A DNA stretch of 64,000 nt from Sphaerolaimus hirsutus. Lineage: Eukaryota > Nematoda > Chromadorea > Monhysterida > Sphaerolaimidae. The notes beneath the pieces are model-generated. The model worked only from the letters and a program-made list of their open reading frames with translations, had not been told where the DNA came from and searched no databases. Each line of letters begins with the position of its first letter. Positions within the stretch are counted from its first letter, which is position 1. The stretch spans positions 23,453,927 through 23,517,926 of the forward strand of contig OZ038451.1 in NCBI GenBank assembly GCA_964036195.1, given 5' to 3'. Positions 22,927 through 32,509 of this stretch are shown here, piece by piece. Both the position numbers and the translations under genes were made by a program.

Positions 22927-23668
22927 TAGGGTTGGGACGATATGACTTTTCGATATCGATATTCGATATTTTTTTCTGAAACTCGATATTCGATATCGAT
23001 ACGATATGGACCTTCGATATCGATATTCGATATGACAAAAAAGCTCGATATTCGATATCGATATTTCGATATTTTCGATATTACGATATTTTGCTTTTGG
23101 TATAGCAGGGAATATCTCATTTGGCATATTGCATTTCCACTTGATCACAAACCCAACTGATCATCTCTACTGAAAAGTAGATGATACAAATTTAAATGGC
23201 ACACAGTGATCAAAATGAGAAAATGATTTAAAAATGTGACAGATGTTGTAAGGAAAAGGTGCCAGCCCCATTTATAGGTGCCATGCCATGGTGCCATTGA
23301 TGTTTCCATGGTGTAAGTAGCTATTAAACATACGTTTACTCTTATGTGAACATCTGAGAGAGCATTTGCACAAGATTTGATGCTGCCGCAAGTGCTGAAA
23401 CAAAAATACTTGTCATGTGAGAACAAAGTGCGCGCTTGTGCGCAAAATTTGTTAAAATTGCTTATGAAATCGCCTTCTAATAGTGCCATTCCTGGCTTAT
23501 TTGAAGTCAGGCCCAGGGAGTATAGAATATCGAAAATATCGAAAAAATGGTCGATATTCGATATCGATATTTGATATTTTTTCAAAATTTTCGATATCGA
23601 TATTCGATATGAAAAAATAGTTGATATCCGATATTCGATATACGATACGATATATCGTCCCAACCCTA
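22927..23668. mobile_element. hAT-like MITE, GATATC body
   Basis: Ends TAGGGTTGGGACGATAT and ATATCGTCCCAACCCTA, with an exact 8-bp duplication cacacaac at 22919-22926 and 23669-23676. Both end zones, of about 160 bp, are dense CGATATCGATATTCGATA repeats. The 450-bp centre is unique and has a GCGCGCTTGTGCGC hairpin near 23430. Confidence 0.9.
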
Positions 23669-24009
23669 CACACAACTAATGAGATCGAAAATCTTGATTA
23701 TTCCATTGCGGCGGCTTTATTTATGTCAGGTGATTCTTACACCCGCTGCAGACGAATTATTGAGGAATTACTGGCAGTGGCAATGTTTCAAAACAAATTC
23801 CGATGATAAATTGATTGTGTAAATTAAGGTCCAAACGGGATCCTGAATCCCGAAATATTTATACTACTAGTGTGTGGGCCACGGGACGTAAGCTCCCTAG
23901 GCATGTAAACCCGCTTAACATGTAGACTGTTTGCAGGGATGTCCAGAGGAGGGTGGGTGCCTCCTCCCAAATCGGCCAGCTATCTATCTATCCCGGAGTT
24001 CCGCTCAGC

Positions 24010-24258
24010 TATACTCCGGTTACTTAAAAGCTTTCACGCGTAGTTCCCGTTGGAAGTATGCCAACGATGGTTCACACGTGCGAGTTTCATCAAATGATCA
24101 CAAAATTGATTGTCGTTATAATGTTATTCATTAACATATTCACATCGATACATTTTTACATTTTTTTATGGACATCGCATGATTTAACAATCATTGGCAC
24201 GCTTCCAACACGATACATAAATCAGTGCGAGGGCAGAGTATCATGTCTGCCGAGTATA
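24010..24258. mobile_element. TA-flanked MITE inserted in a GATA-tract element
   Basis: Second copy of 22295-22543, with ends TATACTCCGG and CCGAGTATA. It interrupts an element whose halves contain TATCTATCTATCCC at 23980-23995 and again at 24257-24275, so this insertion is younger than the GATA-tract element. Confidence 0.7.
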
Positions 24259-25359
24259 TCTATCTATCTATCCCAAGGCAATTTTATGGGCTACTTTTCC
24301 GTGAGGCCCCCAAATCGTTCGGTTATCTATCTTACATGGAGCAAAATTTTGAGCGATTTTCCCAGATTTTCACTCAAAATTGTTAATTCTTGTTCCATTT
24401 TGTCAATTTTCACCTTAAAATTGCTATCTTGTTATATACACATTGTTATATACCATATTTCTTCGATTTTATTGACTGTTCATTTACATTGGCTTGCTCG
24501 ATTACTTTGCAGGTTTGGAGAGCATCTGAAAAATACATTGGCATGTTCAAATACATTGCGGTATGAAATTTTTACCATTTCAATTTCGTTTCTGCCAGTA
24601 ATTTGGTTGCCTGGTTACAGTTTCACTTGTTGAAAATGATTCATACCTATTCAAATTAGGCAAAATCTACATGCCACACTCCATATTGTGGGATGATAGG
24701 GATGAATTTACATCATTTTTTATTATTTTGATTTGTTCATTATTGGTTTGCCAGGGCAGTGACTTTAGATATATTTCTTTAGACTTTAGAGATCATATTT
24801 AGATCAATTTGCTGCTTTTATTTTATGCACCTACATAATAAATACGATCTTTGTTATACATTGCCATGTTCATTCACTTTGCCATGCTCGTTTACATTGC
24901 CCCCCCCCCCGAAAAGAGCTTGTGAAACAATACAAACAATACAGTACCTATTTTAAACAACATTTTACCTACATGCCAAGCGGGTTTACATGTCTACAGG
25001 CACAGGGCCGCCAAAGGTGCTTCACTGATCGGACTGCACGCCATGCAACAAAAGGGTACAGTATTTTTCGATGGATATATATGTGAAAATTTGTGCATCA
25101 AATTAGCCCATAGTGAGGGCAATATGATGAGACACAATAAAAGGTTCATTTTTTTCAAATGGGCAATTGTAAATTACATTGTACGAGTGTGCAGAGTAGT
25201 GATGGAAAAAGCGCCAGGACGCCAAGTGCCAAAAAAGCCATGGCGCTTTTTCGAACCCCAGCGCCAATGGCGCCAGAGCAATATGGCGCCAAGCGCCATG
25301 GCGCTTTTTGCTTTGGCGCTAGCGCTAAGCGCCAGTGCCAGGGGTTTTGTTCCTTGTGC

Positions 25360-25750
25360 TAGGGTTGGAAAAAAATAAGTTTTTTAATGCCTTGATTTTT
25401 TTAAAAACTGTTTTTAATTGATTTTTTAAAATTAAAATCAGATTTTTTTCAGAATCATTATATAACAACAAATGGTAATATTTATGTATGAGAAATTGTG
25501 CACTTGCGCACAAAAAAGAGCAAAATACTTGGTGCAAGTCTACCAGAAATTTTGCCTTGTGATTTTTTTAAATTAAAATCGGTTTCCACCCTTTGATTTT
25601 TTTTAAATCAGATTTTTTTAATTAAAAATCAGTTTTAAAAAATCAAGTTCCAACTAGGATTAGAAAAAAAAACGTTTTTTTAACTCGATGTTTTTTTTTA
25701 AAAACAACGTTTTTTTATAAAAACATCGGCCAACCCTAGTCCCAACCCTA
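25360..25750. mobile_element. Nested hAT-like MITE, AATTAAAAATC body
   Basis: Starts TAGGGTTGGAAAAAAATAAG and ends ..CCAACCCTA when the inner element is removed. Duplication ccttgtgc/cctggtgc (7 of 8) at 25352-25359 and 25751-25758. The body is TTTTTTAAATTAAAATC in both orientations, with a hairpin GTGCACTTGCGCAC near 25498. Confidence 0.8.
25655..25738. mobile_element. Innermost nested hAT-like MITE, AAACGTT body
   Basis: An 84-bp element, TAGGATTAGAAAA.. to ..ATCGGCCAACCCTA, with duplication gttccaac/gtcccaac (7 of 8) at 25647-25654 and 25739-25746. It lies within the terminal repeat of 25360-25750, which lies within the 25197 element: three layers of insertion. Confidence 0.8.
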
Positions 25751-26219
25751 CCTGGTGCCATGCAAAAAAAGTGCCAAGCGCCATGGCGCTTTTCCGAACC
25801 CCAGCGCCAAGTGCCATGGCGCTTTCTGAACCCCAGCGCCAAGCGCCATGGCGCTTTTCCGAACCGCAGCCGTAGGTAGGGCGTGTGTTCAATTCTCACC
25901 GATGTCAGTGCATTTTTTGCACTCTTTCGTGCTGGGGCCAGTCTAGTTGGGCGTTCAAAGAGGAAATTCAATCAAATGGAAATAAAATAACATTAGGCAT
26001 TTCTAATTAATCAGAAATTCACCATTTCCACCCGTGAAAAATTTTTTTTCTGGCGTTTTACAGTTTGCGAGGCTCGCCCAAAGATCTGGGGTAACCTAAT
26101 GATGCCATCATAATCTGCAGTCATCTGTTTGTTACCTAACATTGTTTTCCACCATACAGTCACTTGTCACTTGACCTACTATTTTTCGCTATAAATTTTT
26201 CTACGATAAATTTTCTCAC

Positions 26220-26355
26220 CGGCCGAAATCCTTGACATATTCCACAGCAGAATCAAAGAAACCGGGCGGTTCTTTTTCGTGTTGTTCTTTTTCTTTGGCT
26301 TCGATAGAGCTTCCATCAGTATCAGTGCATGAATCATTTCTTTCGCACGGACATC
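26220..26355 (-). pseudogene. Orphan serum amyloid A-like exon
   Basis: A 136-bp block between an acceptor (..AAAACAG) and a donor (GGTGAG) reads GCPCERNDSCTDTDG, then a KEKEQHEKEPP linker, then GFFDSAVEYVKDFGR. The last part closely matches the SAA first exon (GRFGDAVEYVRDFGR at 28543-28652). The intron downstream (26041-26219) also matches SAA intron 1, and upstream sequence at 26335-26540 matches 29190-29350, so the block arose by segmental duplication of the SAA 5' region. It has no signal peptide and no SAA exon 2 or 3 lies downstream. It could be a decayed fragment or an exon of another gene. Confidence 0.6.
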
Positions 26356-27285
26356 CTGTTTTCGAATTATTTAGTTATTATTTTAAAAACAATTTCGGCA
26401 TTTTTTATGGACGGAAATGTGTGGGTGTTCAAAGTTATTGTCATCTTCATGTATTGTGCCTTATTGCCTAAATCATTTCAATAATGAATATTTTTATGTG
26501 GTCGCACATAGGCATGGGACTTTCTTTCAGTAAATACGGTTTAGTAACAACGACAAGTAATAAACAAATAAAAAACATAGCACTCGCTACTATCCTAGAG
26601 TCGTTGAGATACTGATTTTTTAAATAGAAAACATACGCATAACAATAAATACCATTTTGTAAACTTTGGTGTTTTTATACTAAAGCAAATGGTATTTTTA
26701 AGATACCAAGGAAAGCAAACAAGCGTAAGTGTAAAAACATTTTAGAAAGTGTTTTAGAAGGTACCAAAACAGAGGGTAAAAACAACAAGGTAATAAAAAT
26801 CAAAATAGAAACCACCCACTACCAGAGTTGTGAAAATACTGGTACTTAGAACGAATAAACAGAGGCAAGAAAATTTAATGACAAATGATAAAAAGAAAGT
26901 AAAATGACGAATGACAAGTTAAGAATAAGGTTAAAAGTTAAGTGTAGGTAAAGTATTATTTTTATTGTTTTATTACATTTTCTTGTCATTCTTCATCAGT
27001 CTGTAAGTGTTCCACTTGTCTTTATATTTTTTACTATACTGTTACAGATGTCATACAAATTTGTCAATTGTCACGCAAAGTGTCATAATTTCAGTAATTA
27101 AATCCTTTAATTTTTTAAATTGAAATTTTACATGACATTTGACACATGGCTTTACACTTTACACTTTACAATGCGAGACTGCCCCCAGTACCCGCAAACA
27201 TTTTGACAACCAAAAACATTCCATTCTGTAAAATCACACAACCATTTCAAAACCACAAAAACTCAAAAAAAATCCACAAAAATGA

Positions 27286-28652
27286 TCAATATTCATCACC
27301 CAGCCCGGCAGGCCTGTATTTATCTGGATCACCGCCATTCCAGCCATGTCTATTCGCATTCATGTCTTCCACAGTGTCTTGCCACCTGTTGCCGCCACTG
27401 TTGCTGTAGCTGGAGTCTGGTGATGACCTATAGATTTGCAATGTTACATTTGTCAAGTTACTACAGCCGGCAAATCTTCAACATGTCATCAGTACAAAAG
27501 TATAAAGTAAGATGGCAAACAAAACTTTAAGTTTGATTTCTAGAGTGGAAAAACACAAAAACGATTTTTTTAATTCTCAAATTCGAATGTCTCAGAATTT
27601 TTCAGGGATATCAAAGCCATAAAATAAATGCATTCACACAACGTCTTAAATCAATCCACAATAAAAAATACAAAAATACACATCGAGGAATTTGTGAACA
27701 GCTAACGGTGTAATCAAATGGTAATTCACTGAGTGTAGGCTCGCTACTCATCTAAAGCTGCTACACATCTAGACCCAGCGGTCATCTAGATCTACCCGCT
27801 ACTCATCCTTATGCACATTGTAGACATCTGCGTCATCGGCTGAGGAGGTATATATGAGCGCCGGGTCTAGATGAATAGCGGGTTTAGATGAATACTGGTG
27901 CAGGCCCATCCAATCCACATAAAACCGATAAAACTCTGCCAAAATATCTGCCCCGCAAAAAAGTGAGGGCAATTGAATTTGGTTCCAGGCCCTACATCAG
28001 CCAAAACAACCCACCTCCTAGGATCGAGCAAATTGAATGCCTCCCTGCCATGGCTGATGACCTGGGCCGCGTGCCTGCCGCCGGTGCCGTGGGCCTGCGC
28101 ATCGAAGTTTCCTCGCGCGTGGAAGTACTTGTCGGCGCCGATTGTGTTGGCTTCCTTCATGTCTTGGTACGCGGAGTTCATCGAGCTCACACCACTGAAA
28201 GTGCGGGGGGTTGTTTAAGGGGTATTGTGACCTTTTACAGGGTGCGGGGCTGGCGCCAGGTCTCTAGGGTAACTTGATTACGCCATAGATATGTTCTGGC
28301 ACAGTCCGCTGTGGTTTCCAGTGTACAGTCACTTGTAGTGATGGAAAATCGCAATGGCGCTAGCGCCAAAGTAAAAAGCACCATGGCGCTTCTGGCACCG
28401 TTTTGCTCTGGCGCCATTGGCGCTTGGCGCTGGGGTTAGGAAAAGCGCTATGGCACTTTTGGCGCTTGGCGCTTTTTCCATCACTAACCACTTGTCACTT
28501 GCTATTTTTCGCTACAAATTCTTCTACAATAAATTCTCTCACCGGCCAAAATCCCTGACATATTCCACGGCGTCGCCAAATCGACCGGGTTTAGCGTCGA
28601 TAAAGCCCAATAGCACAACCAGGAAAACCAGTGACACTTTGAGTCCCAGCAT
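27286..28652 (-). CDS. SAA: Serum amyloid A protein (complete, 3 exons)
   Basis: Secreted acute-phase, lipid-binding helical protein. Exons (minus): 28543-28652, 28015-28194, 27286-27427; 432 nt, 143 aa, with matching phases 2 and 2. Residues 1-20 (MLGLKVSLVFLVVLLGFIDA) form a signal peptide, cleaved before KPGRFG. Family motifs are AYQDMKEANTIGADKYFHAR, GNFDAQAHGTGGRHAAQVIS and REAFNLL. The C-terminus NRHGWNGGDPDKYRPAGL is the classical SAA ending. Length fits vertebrate SAA (about 122-130 aa) with a slightly longer serine/asparagine-rich join (SSPDSSYSNSGGN). Intron 1 contains a GCGCCA MITE (28336-28486). The gene lies inside a block that appears inserted in an older transposon (25197-31672). 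In invertebrates SAA genes are known from echinoderms, molluscs and crustaceans. Confidence 0.95.
28336..28486. mobile_element. hAT-like MITE, GCGCCA body, in SAA intron 1
   Basis: Ends TAGTGATGGAAAA and TTTTTCCATCACTA, flanked by gtcacttg (28328-28335) and accacttg (28487-28494). The paralogous block at 26155-26175 reads CAGTCACTTGTCACTTG with no element, so it shows the empty site. Confidence 0.85.
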
Positions 28653-30175
28653 GCTGAATTTTCTCTGGATCCAGAAATTTATTTCGGCTCGCAAATGGAT
28701 TTTCGTGTAGAGTAATCTTGTTGTCGGCACAGTGCTGATGAGTTACTGATTATCTGTGCTCGGTTATGGGGTTTTTTATTTGGCTAACGTGTTTACCAAG
28801 TGAGATTAAATGTTTTTTTGGTCCTTTTCCTTTCATAATATTTGCATTGCGCTATAAAAAGTTTCCCGGGGAGAGTTGTTACGAGGTTTCGTAGAGCAGC
28901 GTTTACTAAATAGATTTGATTGAATGTTTATTTATATTCAAGGGTTTATTCAAGGGAGGGGAACTTATTCGAGGATTTACAGTAACTTGAAAAAAAATCT
29001 ACTACCAAGTTTATATTAATAAATTATTTTATTTTATTTTGTCGTGTTTTATAGTCACCTTTAATCACTGTTATATTTTTCGCAAAATAAGTATTCAGGT
29101 ACCATTATCTTTTCCCAAAAAAGATTATCATCATTGACACCTGCGCACCACTCTAAAATAAACATTTAGCTGGAATAATTCGTTGCGTTTGCGTGTGACC
29201 ATCCTGTTTTTGAACTATTTGTTTATTAGCAAAATAACAATTTCGCATATTTTTGGACGGAAATGTGTGGGTGTTCGATTATATTGTCACGTATTATGCC
29301 TTATAGCTTAAATATATCATTTCAATAATGAACGGTTTTACTCGATCACACATATCCAGGAAATTTCTGTCAGATAAAATATCGGCTGATTCTCAGCTAG
29401 GTAGCTAAAAATACATTCTGTTTAAGTACTAGAGTTTCGGGTGTGTTCACAATTCGATTCTGTCGGGCGATTTCGTGTCCGATCTCAAATGTAAATGTAT
29501 TTTCAACTTCTGAAGATGTGAAGATCTCAAGTCAAGCATTTTTGGCCCGTTTCCAATTTGCTAATAGGTCATTTATTGTCAGGCCAAGCGCCATTCTTTC
29601 GAAAATCTTTCGATAGCAGCCATTCATTACTAGCAGACTTCTCTCCGACCTTCGGTATTGATTCACAATATTCTACACTTTCACGCATACCGTATTTCCT
29701 CGAAATACCCCCAAGGGGTTATTGTTTACCCAGAAAATTTTGAGGGGTTTTATTCGAGGGGCTTATTCAAGGGGGTTATTTCTACGAGGGGACTTATTTC
29801 TACAGAAAATTTTGTGAAGGATCGTAGTAAAGAATACGCCAAAACGTACACAAACCTGGTAAAAAATGAGACCAAACAGGACATTTTTGTGCATCTATAG
29901 GGATATGTAGCATCTATAGGTATTTCTTCCAATAGAAGAGCGTCGTTCTATTTTTTCGTCAACTTTTTTACCTGCCGTTCAATTAGAGGTGTCGTTCTTT
30001 TGGAGGCTGCCGTTCTATTTTTTCACCAATATTTTTCAGACATTTTTCATTTGAACGTAATGAACGTAATGACATTTAATGAAAAATGAACAATATTTTA
30101 CTATCAGAGCATCATTCAAACATAACCAAATGTGAAAACAACCCTAGTTCTGAACACATCGAATGTTCTCACAAC

Positions 30176-30529
30176 TAGTGATGCGAAAAGCGCCAGAACT
30201 TTGGCGCCAAGCGCCAAAAGCGCCATGGCGCTTTTCCGACCCTTAGCGCCAAGCGCCAATGGCGCCAGAGCAAAATGGCGCCAAGCGCCAGAAGCGCCAT
30301 GGCGCTTTTTGCTTTGGCGCTAGCGCCAAGCGCCAGCGCCAGGCATTTTGTTCCTGGCGCCAGCCAAAAATAGCGCCAAGCGCCAAAAGCGCCATGGCGC
30401 TTTTCATAGGCATGGCGCCAAGCGCCAATGGCGCCACAGGAAAATAGCGCCAAGCGCCAAAAGCGCCATGGCGCTTTTTGCTTTGGCGCTAGCGCCAGGC
30501 GCCAGCGCCATGGCGCTTTTACATCACTA
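30176..30529. mobile_element. Complete hAT-like MITE, GCGCCA body (354 bp)
   Basis: Ends TAGTGATGCGAAAAGCGCCA and GGCGCTTTTACATCACTA, with an exact 8-bp duplication ctcacaac at 30168-30175 and 30530-30537. The body is tandem GCGCCAAGCGCC, GCGCCATGGCGC and CTTTGGCGCTAGCGCC units. It is the best reference copy of this family in the window. Confidence 0.9.
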
Positions 30530-30598
30530 CTCACAACCCATTTTTCTAATATTTGTGTGTACCGGTCCTTCTGGCATTCTTCAAGCATAATTTCTACC

Positions 30599-31525
30599 CA
30601 GGGGTCTCGAAGATTTTGGCCCTCGCGGGGGCTGGATAGATAGCAAATCGCTCCTCCGGAGGGATAGATAGCTGAAAAAATTTTCTGGGGGGGGGCTTGG
30701 GGGGGCCCTCGAAATACCCCCCCCCCCGCGTTTGACCCCCCTCTCGAGACCACTATGAAACAATCACCCCCCTCGAAATACCCCCCCCCAAATTGAGTGT
30801 AAAGAGAACGTACATGACAAATACAAATACAGTTTGTGTTCTGCGTAGTACAGAACACACGTTAAAACAATGTCGGAATCACGTTAGAACAGTGTTTATA
30901 CCATCTACGTACTAATATTAGTCTACAGGTGTCTATACATGTCAGCATTGATGCATTTTTCTACCCCAGCGCACATCACAAACAACAATTTTGTACTACG
31001 ATTTCAAAAAAGTTCTTGCGAAATAATAACCCCCCCCCCCCTCGAAATACCCCCCCCCCGTTTAACCCCCCCCCCCTCTCGGGAGCACTATGAAACAATC
31101 ACCCCCCGGGGGGTATTTCGAGGAAATACGGTAGGCTTTTTCAGTGCATAGAAGGCCGAAAGGCGAAAAAATCGCTAATAATCGGTTAAAAGTGGCCAAA
31201 AGTAGGTTTAAAATAGCTGAAAACAGGCATATAACCATGCATATAGCCGGAGAGCACGATTTTGAAGGTGAAAAACTATGAAAAGGTGCGAAAATTGGTG
31301 ATTTTTAGCGAAAATTGGGGCAAAATGTCTCAAAAACCACTCCAGATAGATAGATAGCTGAGCGATTTGGGGGGGGGGGTCTTTGGGGGTAGTATTTTAG
31401 CCAAAAATTTTGCCTCGGGATAGATAGATAGCTGAGCGGCCTCCGGGATAGATAAATAGCTGGCGGATTTAGGGGGGGGGGCAGCCACCCCCCCCCCCAG
31501 CCCCCCCCCCCCTAGGAGACCCCTG
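30599..31525. mobile_element. hAT-like MITE, CAGGGGTCTCG ends, GATA tracts
   Basis: Ends CAGGGGTCTCGAAG and CTAGGAGACCCCTG, with an exact 8-bp duplication tttctacc at 30591-30598 and 31526-31533. Both arms carry GATAGATAGCT followed by long G-runs. A TACCGTATTTC-type element (about 30703-31133) is inserted in it. Related GATA/G-run remnants are at 1030-1140, 23975-24330 and 40899-40990. Confidence 0.85.
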
Positions 31526-31579
31526 TTTCTACCTGCCGTTCTATTGGAGGTGCCGTTATATTAGAGGCTGCCGTTATAT

Positions 31580-31672
31580 AAACCAAGCGCCAATGGCGCC
31601 AGAGCAATATAGCGCCAAGCGCCATGCCGCTTTTTGCTTTGGCGCTAGCGCCATGGCGCTTTTCCATCACTA
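31580..31672. mobile_element. Right half of the split GCGCCA MITE
   Basis: Begins abruptly with CCAAGCGCCAATGGCGCC, a point inside the family consensus that follows where the 25197 half stops. It ends GCGCTTTTCCATCACTA and is followed by gtgcagag (31673-31680), the same 8-mer that precedes 25197. Confidence 0.8.
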
Positions 31673-31892
31673 GTGCAGAGTATGACAGGGTAAAATGTAT
31701 GATTGTTTGCTGTCTCAAACTTCATTAGGATTATCAAAAATGTCATCGATGACCGGAATGTTATATACCGCGGCTCATAAAAATAATATAAATAATATAC
31801 TCAACCAATCGCGTGAAAACACTTCATTTGACAAATGAAATGCATTTGGATTTGGCTTAGCGCTCAATTCATGGTGCGATTGTTGTAGTTGG

Positions 31893-32035
31893 TGCCGCTG
31901 CGATTGTAGTCGCTTCTGTTGCGATTGTCGTCGCTTCTGTTGCGATTGTCGTCGCTTCTGTTGCGATTGTCGTCGCTTCTGTTGCGATTGTCGTCGCTTC
32001 TGTTGCGATTGTCGTCGCTTCTGTTGCCAATGCAC
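31893..32035. repeat. 21-bp tandem array, about 6.5 units
   Basis: The unit TGTTGCGATTGTCGTCGCTTC is repeated almost without change, with slightly different flanking units. On the minus strand it reads as (QQKRRQS)n, but there is no sign of an enclosing gene, so I call it a minisatellite. Confidence 0.75.
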
Positions 32036-32091
32036 TTGCTGCAATTTAAAAGAGAGGTAATTAAACAGTTAACTAGGTAGCTTTGTATGAC

Positions 32092-32509
32092 TACCGTATT
32101 TCTTCGAAATAACCCCCCCCCCTGAATTAACCCCCCACCTCGAAATAACCCTCACTCGAATTACCCCCAGGTCTTTTCGAGCTGAGGAAAAATAACCCCC
32201 TCGAAATACCCCCCATCTGGAAGAAGGTAAATACATCATGTATGCGAGGTACATGATGAATTTATTGCTGCCATTTTGCATCGCAGTTACATAGGTACGC
32301 TAGTTTGTGTAGCGATTTACGTTTATATGCCCCAGTATAACCTATTTGGTCACGTTTATTACCGGTTTTGGGTATGTAAATGCGTATTCTTTAGTATGAA
32401 TCCTGAGAAAGTAATAAACCCCCTCGAATAAGCCCCTCTCGAAATACCACCCTCAAAATTTCCACTCTGAAAAATAAACCCCCTGGGGGTATTTCGAGAA
32501 AATACGGTA
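32092..32509. mobile_element. TACCGTATTTC MITE, CCCC/CGAAATA body
   Basis: Inverted ends TACCGTATTTCTTCGAAATA and TATTTCGAGAAAATACGGTA with TA at both ends. The interior resembles 10680-11106 in reverse, including the ATGATGTACC and ACCGGTTTTGGGTATGT centre. Confidence 0.75.

Larger units (their letters stand above)
25197..25874. mobile_element. Left half of a split GCGCCA hAT-like MITE
   Basis: Begins TAGTGATGGAAAAAGCGCCA after the 8-mer gtgcagag (25189-25196). It breaks off near 25874 without the expected ..TCCATCACTA end. That missing right end is found at 31580-31672, followed by the same 8-mer gtgcagag. The half also carries a nested element at 25360-25750. Confidence 0.8.
22101..26219. 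other. Intergenic repeat block between ALKBH8 and SAA locus
   Basis: No gene is recognised. It holds the TA-flanked pair 22295-22543 and 24010-24258, the GATATC element 22927-23668, a GATA tract fold-back at about 23935-24340 that surrounds the 24010-24258 insertion, and the split GCGCCA element that starts at 25197. Open frames of 60-190 codons here fall inside these repeats. Confidence 0.6.

Noticed and set aside
24058..24633. Plus-strand frame of 191 codons with a hydrophobic segment, with a matching minus-strand frame at 22190-22552
   Set aside because: The similarity between the two is confined to the TA-flanked repeat copies 24010-24258 and 22295-22543; the remainder is not shared.
25876..25970. 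A tRNA-like or SINE-like promoter B-box (GTTCAATTC) near 25890
   Set aside because: There is no matching A-box, no cloverleaf and no clear tail; a single short motif is too weak to call.
31775..32044. (QQKRRQS)n protein
   Set aside because: It is produced by the 21-bp tandem array; no exon borders or upstream coding sequence are visible.
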